DNA of 64,000 nt from Fasciolopsis buskii (taxonomy: Eukaryota > Platyhelminthes > Trematoda > Plagiorchiida > Fasciolidae). The stretch spans positions 313,921 through 377,920 of the forward strand of contig LUCM01009895.1 in assembly GCA_008360955.1 (NCBI GenBank). Direction: 5' to 3'. The position numbers and the translations under genes are program-made. The notes beneath the pieces were generated by a model. That model had not been told where the DNA came from. It did not search any database and saw nothing but the letters and a program-made list of their open reading frames with translations. Below, one piece after another: positions 1-19,599 of this stretch (positions are counted from its first letter, which is position 1; each line of letters opens with the position of its first letter).

Positions 1-1427
1 GCTTTACAGCAGCACTGATAATTCCAATTTTCTGTCCAAAGCGCCGTAAACAAGTCGGTTGAATGAAAGCTTGGGAAGTTCGGATCCCTGGATTTAAAAC
101 TATGGTTATTTAAACGATTACAATATCGGCATTTGAAAAGCCACTTTTATGACACCTTTCAACTGACGCCGATTCTAATACCAAGCATTCGGAAGAGATA
201 AATTAATCAACTAATCATCGGCGCTCGTCAAACTGAAATTACCGGTTACTCCAAATGATTCTACTAGTCCAGGAAAAATTTGAAGAGCAGCTGTCGTTTT
301 AATTGGGAAGCATGTACACGAATAAGTTTATATGTTCCTTCCCACAAACCTTCCCATATTCAAGTGAATTTAGGAAGACCACGGAATCGTCCCTCACAAA
401 TAAATATAATTTGAAGATACAATACAGCTGCGGAATGTCAGCCGGAAATTATATCCACAAACTCCGAATCCGGGACACATGAATCACGCACGCCGCAGAT
501 TTCGAGAGATTTCGCGGTTGGCACGGGTGACCGCTCTGCCCGAGGACATGCATGTGGTCCGTGTGACCTTAAGCGACCCGGGCTACATCAATCAATTGAC
601 GCTTCTTACCTTCACTTGACACTTCTGAGGTCACGATGAAAAGCACAATCGAATAAACTGGTGGTAGCAGCTCATTTCACGTGTGCACTAGCTAATCATT
701 GGCCTAGTCCAATTGGATGAACAGACCATCATCGGGCACTAGTTGTAAAACGCACGCCATCTTGCGAACCCGATGATGACCGTAAACAAAATCCATTCCC
801 TACAAGGAAGCCCCACTCTCCTCATGAATGGGGTGGAAATTTCGCCTTAATTTAATGCCAGCGAACAGGCACTGAAGCACAAGTTCGCAAACACACATCC
901 GTGGTCCCGATGTTTCAACATGACTCGTCATTTTATGCACTCATTGGATAAGGGACTCTACCATGCTTAACGCGATATCATCCAGTTCACTTCGGCCACC
1001 TAGCAAGAATTCAATCGCACTCACTCCCACCTTCTATCCGTGCTCACTGCAATTTCTCCACTCGATGGCCTTCTTTGTCGTCCTCCAGAACTGAACAAAT
1101 TCTATCAGCTAATTCAATGAGATTAGGTATTCTTCGTGGACGTGTTCGTTATAGGGAAATGCGCTGCATACCTTCTGCCTTGTCCCAGGTTCACCGCACG
1201 CATGTCAAATAAACGCGAAACACGTACTCTTGTTTTCCTCAGACGTGTGCCTGCGTGTGTCCGTCCGCCCCGTTTACCACCTAACATACTCAAAAACACC
1301 TAGACAAGCATCCAAATTATCTGGTTCTTTTTATCGACCTGGACACTGATGAATTACTAGGCTACTTCGAATGTAAGCTTGTGCCCATCACACAGGTCTG
1401 TTAGCGTCTGCCTGCTGGAGCTGATGT
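1..1427. other. Gene-free stretch, nothing recognised
   Basis: Unique-looking AT-moderate DNA. I see no open frame with protein-family features, no tRNA-like fold and no clear transposon coding sequence on either strand. It may be intron or intergenic DNA. Confidence 0.6.
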
Positions 1428-1507
1428 CCTGTATGCATATATATATACATATAATGTGTGAGAGAGAGAGTTGGGAAGGCGTACACTGAGTTAATACGTT
1501 TATCGTG

Positions 1508-1538
1508 ACGTTTCGATCCAAACTAGGACTCGTTGTCA
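1508..1538 (-). ncRNA. Hammerhead-like ribozyme motif, probable PLE terminal remnant
   Basis: Read on the minus strand, a CTGACAA core is followed by a hairpin (CGAGTCC / GGATCG, one-base bulge, TAGTTT loop) and then directly by AAACGTC. This is the layout of the hammerhead motifs known from the terminal repeats of Penelope-like elements (CTGANGA, stem II, GAAAC). The core G expected at the sixth position is A, so cleavage activity is doubtful. No PLE coding sequence lies nearby, so this would be a solo terminal repeat. A short TA/GA microsatellite (about 1438-1473) lies just beyond its 3' side. Confidence 0.45.
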
Positions 1539-1544
1539 GAAAGA

Positions 1545-4500
1545 GAAAGACAAAGACTGTGTGTCCATACGCATGCGTGCGTCGCAGAAACCGAGAGAGA
1601 AAACAGATGTGGTTGCGTGTACCAGATAAAATTCTGACTGTCATAAATTGCATCCGTAATCATAATAAGTTTAAGGCTAAATATGTTATGCGAACAGCTA
1701 GTCTAGAGAGTTGACGTGCTATCGGGATGGGAGATCTTGTTCGAATTGTTCGAATTCCCTCGAATCGATCTAATACCGCAGATCGCAAAATGAAGAGTCA
1801 GCATTTACATTCCGAACAGGAAGAGTTTGATTCATTAGTTAGTTTGACTCTTGTTCCGTGTGGTTTCCACGAGCTGGGTTGCCATTAACTTGCCTTGAAT
1901 GCAGTCGCAGCTCTAACCATATATGCAGTCTGGTCAAAACGTTTTTTGACAAATGAGTTTTCCAGTGATACCGAGTGAATTTCCGTTTGGCCAAAATAGA
2001 ACAGATCTGTTATTGTTTTGTTTGCATGTTGAAAATGTTTTAACCACCATTGGATTTGGAAATTTTACCTAATCCGAATGACGTCATTAACGCAGTTGAG
2101 TTTTTGAGAACCCTCTCTTCATTTGGGTTGTGTACTAGCCTCAGAGAGAGAATCTATCGATGGCTGAAGTCGTTCGCCTCAAATTACCAACTTTGTTATC
2201 AAATGATCCATAACACGGCATCCGTACTTCGCTCCAGTACATACACTAACAACAATTTAGCCGATGCACAACACTTTGGATTTGTGAATTGATTCTAGCT
2301 AAGGAATCAATTGAGTCATAAATTAAATCTTTATCAAACTAAATAAGCCATTAGTGCGAGTTAACAGATAGAAACACAAGAGATTTTCGCACATGAAATA
2401 TGAGAAAGGCAGCTGCTTTCGTATTTAGTCCTCATGTAGTAGCAACGTTGGCGTGAAGCAGCTAAAGTGAATATTTATCTTTCTCAAAATTGGAATATGC
2501 TTGCTGTTACTAGATCTGATTTGAACACCTAACCGTCTTGCTGTCTGGACCGGTTCCTTTTTGACTAATATTACTTGGACAAACATCAGATCATCGGACA
2601 AAAATCAGTATGCACATGGGTCGAACTCACATATCTGAATGTTTGCTTCAAATCTGGTCAACGTTGCTTTCAGCTAAGAAAATCGAACCAAATTTGTTGA
2701 ACACTTTATGCAACTGGATGGGCGGATATATCTACTTTTCCTTTGCTTAGTGTTTTCTAAAAGCTTTGATATAAACTCAGTGCCTCCAGAAGCGTACCTA
2801 CTGTGTTCCATGAAGGGTGGATGCCCCTCTCAAGGTAACACAATATTTTGGTCCTATTTAAACTTCCTCATTAAAAGTCCTCCTTAGGAGAGGTACATTG
2901 TTCTGTTTGGATTTTGCCGCCGAAAACTCGGGATTTGCACGGTTTTTAACTTCGTTTGTCGGTACTGCAGTTCTGCTTACTGCTGTTGTTTTCCGTATTG
3001 AATCTTGTAGCAATATCTTGTACGGTTGTAAAGTCGTTATGGTTTGTATATTTATCGGCCACTCTTGGACGTTTCATAAGAGCGATGAAACAGGGTTTAG
3101 CTTTTAAGAAGAATAAAACTAGTTTCTTGTCTCTTCATGGCTCTGTTTAAACACTATCGGTAAACGTTTGTTCTGGTCCACGCATACTACTGGTTTGCTT
3201 GAATCGGTGTGCAACGTGTGCTACGTGGTTCAGTAGTTGGCTGATGTGATAAAATGGAAGAAATTAAATCGTGCAATACTGATTACCGTTTTCTTTTATT
3301 GGATGAGGTTCACAATGTCCAACAAACTTAAAGGAGAGATTGAACTAAACCGCCACATGCTGCAAGAACAATGCGATCCCTATCGGTTATTGATCAGTGT
3401 TATTCATGTATTTACGGATTGTGTAGACATAAATGAACTATCATCGACCTAAAACCTAGTTTTAGCTTTTTGGACCTCTTCGAATTCGGCATAAGAAAAT
3501 TGTCGACATCAAATCAGGATCGTAATAGTTTGAAATGTGTACGCTAGACCCCTACACATGGAAAGAAGTTCCAAGGCTTGGAAACAAAACATCCCATTTT
3601 GGGCTGTCGGATTCGCATGCTGAATCCGGGTCCTATGCAGCTGGCGCTGGTTCATTGATTAGCTCAATAGCACTATCTGATCGCTTCTATTTCAAATGGA
3701 GAACAGCTAACAAAATCCCATTGGATAAAAGAACGGAAAAATCACAAAACTGGTCGTTAACTGGGTGGCAGTTGGTTAATTCTTTGGAACGCGCTTCGAA
3801 CAACAGACCTCCAGCTTTTCAAAATGTGCAGTCTTCGGCGTTCATTTCGTTTATTTTTGATGGTGCAGTACATTCAGCCCAAAAGTTTGGATTTTGAAAC
3901 CTACGATGGGTTTTACATCAAAAAGTAGCTAACTGACATTCAGTTCTGTGTACTGCATAGCGCCTTCTTCTACCCTTTCCGTCATCCGTCGGATTAGCGT
4001 GGCATTGTTCCCACCAGAAATTTATTTGGGTAGGGAAACTCGTATCCTTTAAAGTAAAGTACTCCGAACGATTGTCAGCTGAATGCAAGTGCATTTAAAA
4101 TATTTTACTTTGTAATAAACGACTGTTCACAGGTTTCGAATTTGCCTGAAGTTGTTCCTGTTCCGCGTGAATGTAACCTGAAGCGGTGAACTGCCGCTAA
4201 TTCAATGCAGATCAATGGAACCCTGCACAAAGTACCGTCGGGTAGGCGGACTAAACAAGAAATATTTCGATCTCACCAACAATAACACCACTGCAAACAC
4301 GACAAGAATCGCATCGTCAACGCGAACGAAAAATAACAATAATAAATATGACAACATCGAAACAACAACAATCTTTTGACGGAACCCCGTTCTTTCTATT
4401 TTGTTTTCAATCATGAGATTCGATCTCACCACGTCTGGCTACTTTTCTATTTACGTATTTTCAATAATGATTTGATGACACTGGACCGTAAACTGTCGCT

Positions 4501-4680
4501 GTTTTCTTTCAAATGCAGCTTAGCAGTTTGCCCTAAACGGTCCCCAAAATTCAAACTGACAGTCTAGTTATAATTCTAAGAATCATTCTTTTTCTATTTG
4601 CACGACTAGTCCAAATTTACGGTCTTGCGTTACTGTTCACAGCATTACATAATATGACTATTAATTAGGGTTGTTTCGAA
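1545..4680. other. Gene-free stretch, nothing recognised
   Basis: Contains several open frames of 60-120 codons (the longest at 3535-3897, +) with no recognisable domain and no convincing splice sites. I treat them as chance frames. No repeats or RNA genes were recognised. Confidence 0.5.
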
Positions 4681-4835
4681 AATTTGGAACACTGCGTTCG
4701 TTTGACCATTTTAAACGGATAGAAGGCATCTATCGTGATGTGCAACCATTTGTTTCACTATTCTCGATCTCGCACGTAAAACATGTTAATTAGCCTCGGA
4801 ATGGGACGAGGAACAACACAATGGAAAACAAACTG
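4681..4835 (-). repeat. Dispersed repeat family R1, copy 1
   Basis: The reverse complement of this stretch aligns with 5186-5325 (+) and 45847-46000 (+). Shared blocks in order are a TTTTCCATTGTGTTG-type block, CTCCTCGTC, TTTTACGTGCGAG, and TGCCTTCTATCCGTT. The element is unidentified. Copies 1 and 2 form an inverted pair with a spacer of about 350 bp. A diverged coding remnant or a SINE-like element are both possible. Confidence 0.55.
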
Positions 4836-5185
4836 TAGAGAAGCTCATGCAAAATTGGGCGACTCCGGGGCTCGCCACGTTGCGGGTCAACAGGTTTTGT
4901 GTACATTGTGATTATTTCAATGTTTTGATGGATAAAGCTTCACAAAAGACTAACGGTCTTGGCCTACGGTTCCGTAGAGTCAATTGAAACGGTCGTCCGG
5001 GGTTAATTTGGTGACCGAAGGTCACAAGTTGTTTCGCAATCGACGAGGCCGGGTTTGTTGCGCTTGGTTTTCTGTTTGCGCGAAAAAAATGAGCCATCAC
5101 TATGTGCGCAAACTGTTGACCCACAATGTGTGCCTAACCTGGAGTTATCCAGTCCAAACGTTCTCCAAACTTTCACCCGAGTTAT

Positions 5186-5325
5186 TCCACATCGGCTGTT
5201 TCCCATTGTGTTGCTCCTCGTCTAATTTCAACACGAATTATCATGCTTTACGTGCGGAATCGAGGAGGTTAAAAAAAGTGCTTGCATCTTGCAATACATG
5301 CCTTCTATCTGTTCCATTATAATTA
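5186..5325 (+). repeat. Dispersed repeat family R1, copy 2
   Basis: Direct-orientation partner of the copy at 45847-46000 and inverted partner of 4681-4835. When copies 2 and 3 are translated, a short similarity appears (a C-F-P-x-C-C-S-S-S motif followed by an Arg-rich stretch). This hints that the family derives from a coding sequence, but I do not recognise it. Confidence 0.55.
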
Positions 5326-5339
5326 TGTTTCGTCTAAAT

Positions 5340-6214
5340 GCCGTTCGACAGTAGTAGAGAATGATGTCAGTAACTCTCCTGGTGGCTATTTAGTGCTCGC
5401 AAGATTCTCCAACTTGGCGATGTTGTTTTGGGCTGCAGTTCTCCAGTTACACAAGGTTTCAGAAATAACAGCAGGAGTTAGGTTGGCAGGAAGCAAACAT
5501 CTTGGTTGGTGAGTTCCATAGTGAACGAAGCACTTTATTTTAAGAAAGTGACAACTATTTTATGCAGGCAGCTTATATTTCCTTCATTGTCTATCGTTAG
5601 TTCTTGGTCAAGGAAACAGAACTTGAGCATTTAGTTGTCTTCACCCAGTGCTGTGATTCATCGGAAGCGAGTTTTGCTTTCAAGAGTGCAATTTCTTCTC
5701 GAACTACTGCTCTCAACTCTTCGACGTAATCGCTCGAACAAAACATAAGGAGAAAATGGAATGTAAGAGTGAAGAAACATCTTTCTCGTGTCTACAACCC
5801 AGCATCAATCTCCCTCCGTCTGTTTTGCAGCCTGTTCACCCGACACTAGACCGTTTAACCCACTGAATAGGACCAGATATCACCAAACTCCTCCAGATAA
5901 ATTCCAGAAATTAGTACACAAACAGATTTTGGCTCAGAACGTCCTACTCCAGAATGCTAATTTTTCTTCCGTTGGGAGTTCAGTTCTTAATTCACTCATT
6001 ATCTCATTGAATATTGGACAGTATAAACGCGTCGGATTAAAGGGACCTCGACCGAGGAAGACCCATCTCACGACCGAAATCTAACCGTTTCTCACAGAGA
6101 GTACGTCTATCATATGCGGGTCTGTGTTTCCATGTATTTGCCTATAACTCACACATGCAGGCACAGGTACAGTAGCTCAACCTAAATCATTCTGACTCTG
6201 CAAATTACAACGCT

Positions 6215-6252
<38 letters not shown>

Positions 6253-9130
6253 GTCTGGTTGTCCGTGTGCATATCTTTGCGTGCACGCATGTTGCTAAGG
6301 AAATCATCCGACCAGATCTGGCTTTGTTGCGCCGTGGGACTAAAGCAGCCAGTAAACCTCACTGCCCCAAAGCATTATCGAAGCACAAATATAGCTTAGG
6401 TACACTCAGACGTTTGGTCAAAACCATAGTAAACCACGACATAAAGTGCAGATTCTGGTCGATGGAGAGACCGATATATTTACTCGCCCATATTACCACT
6501 GTTGGAGGTTGACTGGCTGATGCGTCGATTGTAATCAATTGACCCTAGCAAATTAGGAATTCAATGCGCAACCTATGGATCAAATTGTTGTTGGACTTCT
6601 GTCAATCAAGATGATAGATGAGTGGCGAAAATGCCATAATTTCTATGTTTTGATGTAGATCTTATGGATCGATTCGTTTAAAGGTTAACGTACTTCTTCT
6701 CCAGGAGGGTAGTGAAGTTTTTACTAAAAGATCTTCCCCTCGAAACAAATATCGACCACATTATGATCACTTCAGTTATAGTGGATCTCATCGGCTAGAG
6801 TTAAATCTCGTTGTCGAAGCGATAATGACCGATGAGAATTGAGGTTCTAAATTACAACTAAATTCATCAAACAGTTAAGGCTGTTCCATCGTGTCCGAGA
6901 TAGGCAGCGATACTTATTCGTTTTTGGAAAAAAATATCTATAGACTCCGCCCAGATCTGGTTTATGCGAGTGTCCTTTAACCTGTCCTCACTGAATTTGC
7001 CTTCCCATGTCTGCATGCGATTATGACAATAGCCTGTTCCATTACTCATTTGCCAATGCCCATTCGAACTAGTTGAAGCCAGTTGACCTTGTGATCGGGC
7101 TTATTCTTGACCTTTAGCTACTTACAAAATCAACCGACTGTTGGAAACAGTATCATGGTTGGTGTGAACTTCTGACCTTATTCGCCTCATCTCCACGACG
7201 CCAGCTACTGAGACATTTTTATTTTGTTCCATTTACAAAAGGGAGATTAGATCACTGGCATTTTCTTAGAGCATTTCTTTTGTCGTCCATAACAAATTGC
7301 TTCTCTGTGCTGCAACCGTGTTTGTTTCGACTGCAGAACCAACAGCATAAATTTTTCCTGCACTTCACCAGTAATTCATCATATCCCAACTGCCTGAGTT
7401 GATCAACTAGTTTAGTTTACATGCCCTGAACTTTGATTTCGCTGTTAGGTATTTGTCATGGCATGCTCTATCTATTCGAAGCAGAGAAGTAACAAAGAAA
7501 AACGGGTAAAGTCACAGATTCGATCATGGACCACTTGGTTTCGTGTTGTCCATAAAATCGAATAGAATGACTCATTCTTTATATATGGTTGTTGAAATCC
7601 AGACCTGATATGTTGAAAGGGACTGAACCAGTGGCTGTTCACCGTGACGTTTTCATCTCTCTTGATCTAACGTTTCATGTACCTGCTCCGGCAAGGGAAA
7701 AACGGAATCTTGTAGGCAGCCGTCCGGAATAAATTTAGAAAAAATTAACCCGTCATCATTACGAGTAAATTACAGACTATCTCCTCGGCCAAACTAGAGC
7801 AGTGTGCAGTCAAATACCGGTTTGGCTATCCGTCGACCAATCTGGGAATAAATAATGTAAACTCCCCCAAATTGTATATAACATATAGGTAGATAGATAG
7901 ACCTCAAATGCAATGCGATGTTGTTGCTGAATGATACTACCAGTTCTGTGTCTGTCTCTCTCCAACATATGTCAGGCTAATTTTCGCTGTGTATTCAACT
8001 TAATCGGTTTGACTTTGTGCTCACTACATGGGAAGATTATTTCACTGAGTTCCCAATGGAGCTCGTTAGTACAAAAATTAGACTTATGCGATCTAATTAA
8101 CATAAAATTGAGTCGAAAGAGGCGTATAAATAGTGCACGCATAGGCTGGTGGCATTGCAAACATTTTATACAATCACCCAAGCAGTCGAATGGCATGTGC
8201 TGCATAAGATTCAGATATGTTTCTGGTTCATATTTCAAAAGTGACTGACCAAGCCGTTGACTTCAGGTCGAGGATAAACATCTTTTTCCAGTTTGTATAA
8301 ACTTGCTTTTTCACCGGACGTGAACATGATCGGAGGAAAATCCGAATTTTTAGCGAGCCTGTCTACTACAAGGAATTGAATCTACCGGGTCTTCTATGTA
8401 CAAAACAGTAAACGCATAAACCTTATTAAGACTCAGCAGATGGACAATATGCTTTTATTAAATCACAGTAATTTCTGTTACTTGAAAAAGCTCAACTCAG
8501 TTTTGCAATGCAACAGATTTGCTGCACCCGAATTTTATTGACTTGCCCTAACAAGCACAGCGAAAGCGACATCATTGACAAAAACGAAATATTTAACGGC
8601 GATGAAAATAAAATTGACAGAAAACATTCATTTTCCCCCGTATATTTTCCTTGATCTTTATGGTTTCGGGTGCCCTTATGTTAGTCACGAAATGAACCGC
8701 TTAACGGTGCAAAATCTGTGTTTATTCTAGTTGGCTTTATGCACCAGCCTGAATAACTGACATCGTTTAATGAACGCTTTTCTTTGTATTTCCGTCAAAA
8801 TTTGGATTTTAATCCAGATATTGGTTATTTGCGTTATGTGCAATAATGGGAATAATAAGGTTAGCAACAAATCAAATTAATATAGACCAGCTACTTACCA
8901 CTGCTGACTCTTGGCATCGCAGTCTTAAACTAACAAATTTATCTACGTCCAACTCGCCACTTTTTTCCTCGCAACTTCACTCTGCTCATTCTCCTCAGTT
9001 TCATTTAATTCGGGTAGTCTTTCTGAACCAGGTGGACTGTCTCCACTCTTTTTGAAGATTGGTGGCGAAACATCAACGTCGGAGTTAGCAAACCTCTTGG
9101 GTGTTAATGTTCAGCAGAACAAATGCTTAA
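5340..9130. other. Gene-free stretch with a TA microsatellite
   Basis: No supported gene. A weak exon-like frame follows a good splice acceptor at about 5830 (pyrimidine tract ending TTTTGCAG) and runs open to about 6080, but it has no recognised domain. A TA run lies at 6219-6251. The rest shows only short chance frames. Confidence 0.45.
6219..6251. repeat. (TA)n microsatellite
   Basis: An uninterrupted TA dinucleotide run of about 33 bp, directly visible. Confidence 0.95.
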
Positions 9131-9139
9131 GAACCGTTG

Positions 9140-10190
9140 TTAATTGGTGGCTGTACCGGCTTACGGGGACGATAATAGATACTCCTTGGGAGATTACAAG
9201 GGAATTAGTTTGTTAATTGTCGCATCCAAGCAGTTCTGGAGCCATATTACCCATCAGTTTTTAATTACCGTAAAGGACGGGGCCAGTTTCCGAACCGGTA
9301 GGGGTTTCATTGACCAAATATCCACTCTGCTACAAACATTCAGTAGATCTACGTTCTTTATCTTCCATGATCTAAGAACGGTGTCCGACTCAGTGGGCCT
9401 TGCAGTTCCGTAGTACTGGCTGTCATAGGAAAGTGACTCAGAAAAATTCATTTCACGTATCTGACTTCCGTATTGCCACACAGCTCGTGTTTGACGGGAT
9501 CCTTCATCCCGTTCATCACGGTAAGTGATGTTAGTCAATATTGCCTTCTTTCCATGTGGAAGTCCAAATTGCGGGTTTTTATTGAGCGCCCAGATAGTAA
9601 TGCAGGTACGATTAGGATGCATTTTGTAACTTCAAATTATAGAATTCCTTTCCAAGTCTGTATTATCTCGAAGCAAAAACTTACTACTGACACAGAAGTG
9701 TTGGTCTAAGTAGATAGACTTAGTTACTTGAACGGTTACATCACCTGACTTGGCCATACATCGTATGATGTGTCTTTTCTCATTCATTCACATCTACGTT
9801 GCCGTGTGTGAATTCATTTGTCGGTCAAGTGTACGCAAGAGCAGTGAGGCCGTTATATGGATCAGAAGAGTGGCCTTTGAGCGAAAGCGATGCACGAAGA
9901 CTTTCGGTGTTTCAATACTACTGTTTCTTTAATACCAATATTATCTGGTGGACAAATTTTGGGAGTAAATTGGAGGTCAGGCTCTATGGTACAATCTTTA
10001 GACAAGGCATTGAATATAAAGAGATTAAAGTGTTTAGGATATGGTTTGTACAATCCCGCAGAAGGATTACCTTCTTGTACGCTGTCCTCCAAGGCAGATG
10101 ATGGTTGGAAGGTGGATCAAGGTGACCAGTCGTTGGCGTGGCAAAAATGTATGAAAACTTTAATGAGCCGAATTACTCCCTGAAATTCAG
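9140..10190 (+). mobile_element. CR1-like LINE reverse transcriptase remnant
   Basis: A decayed non-LTR retrotransposon. At 9160-9230 the reading Y-K-G-I-S-L-L-x-V-A-S-K matches the RT block usually written NxRGISLL. The matching GxRxGRGxIDQI block follows at 9270-9330 (here RTGRGFIDQISTL), and then a degraded F-x-D-L motif. The C-terminal LINE domain appears at 9830-10180: A-V-R-P-L-Y-G-S-E-E-W-P-L, then an Arg-Leu-x-Val-Phe block, and a final ADDGWK...WQKCMKTL tail. The catalytic block and thumb between these parts are missing or unreadable, and frames shift several times. The copy is dead. Clade assignment is by motif style only. Confidence 0.8.
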
Positions 10191-18406
<8,216 letters not shown>

Positions 18407-19599
18407 TGATTTATACTTTTTGAATGAACTAATTTATTCCTCCTCAGTTTGATAAAAGTGTCCAAGTTCTGCATTTCTACTTTGGTTAAAACTGTAAATA
18501 AAGATTGTACTATTTTTTCATCCAGGCAGAAGTGATTCACTGTTATCTATTTTTCGATACTTCCTAACAGCCTGTATTGTTGTTCGAAACTTGGGGTTTT
18601 TATCCCTCAGTATTGCCAGCTAACTCGCAGAAAAGGGACTTTCCGAATTCGTTTGAATGGTGGTCAGATAAGAACAGATACAAGCAGCTCCAAATACTTC
18701 CGTTTCTTACACTCTAGCCGAACTCATTTCACTTCATACATACTTGGTGCATAAGGTAAACACTGGAAATGTGATTCAGTGTTTCAAGTTTACCGGTACT
18801 CTAGCTTCCTTGAATTTCCTTTGCCTGCGAAGTCTTCACGGTTCAATGGATATCCTCAAATGGAAACCCTATACCTAGTTAGATTCCGCCAGCCCATGTA
18901 GAGTTGTTTCGTACTGATGGACGGCCAGAGGTGAAAAAGCTTACCATACATAACCGACGGAAATGTTCTACTTTGCCAGCCTTTTTCTGCACATAGTGGA
19001 CTTCTAAGAATTGCAACAATGAGATCTCATCCGTGAGACCGAAAACCGGTGCGTCTTCAGCTCTTGTTAGAAGTATATCATTGCCGTTACATTATCTTTT
19101 AAGGACCGATTTCTTGGGTAGCAGCTTTAACTGATTAAAGCAATCCCTTGTTTGCCTACTCATTAGTACCCAATTATTAAAACAAATTTTAAAAAGGCTT
19201 CGGGTCACCAGATTCATATCATGAATATATCATCCAAACCTGAACGAGGAATGGCATTATTAATCCACATTCGCTAGGGCTACGATCTTCGATTGAGTAT
19301 GCACTGTCATGCAGCTTTTTTATATAATACCCCTTACGTCATTCGGCCCTGATCGGGTTACTCTAGGAAAGAAGCTTGCCAACTAGATCAATCAACGTTG
19401 TCTTCAATATAACATTATACCCAAAACTCTCACTGTTAGACCTCCGGATGATTCAGTTTGATCTGAGAAAACTGCCTTGGTTGTTTCGCGCACGTTCCTA
19501 CGACAACGTATTCACGACTGTACAGTCAACATTCGTTCTGTATGCTTCAGAATACAGAATATTGATGACTGTCTGAATCGTTTGCTCCCAGCTCGAACA

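Noticed and set aside
5788..6084. Exon-like frame after a strong acceptor (TTTTGCAG)
   Set aside because: No clear donor and no recognised protein; kept only as a remark in the regional entry.
9254..9622. 122-codon minus-strand open frame
   Set aside because: It is the antisense shadow of the LINE RT remnant on the plus strand.
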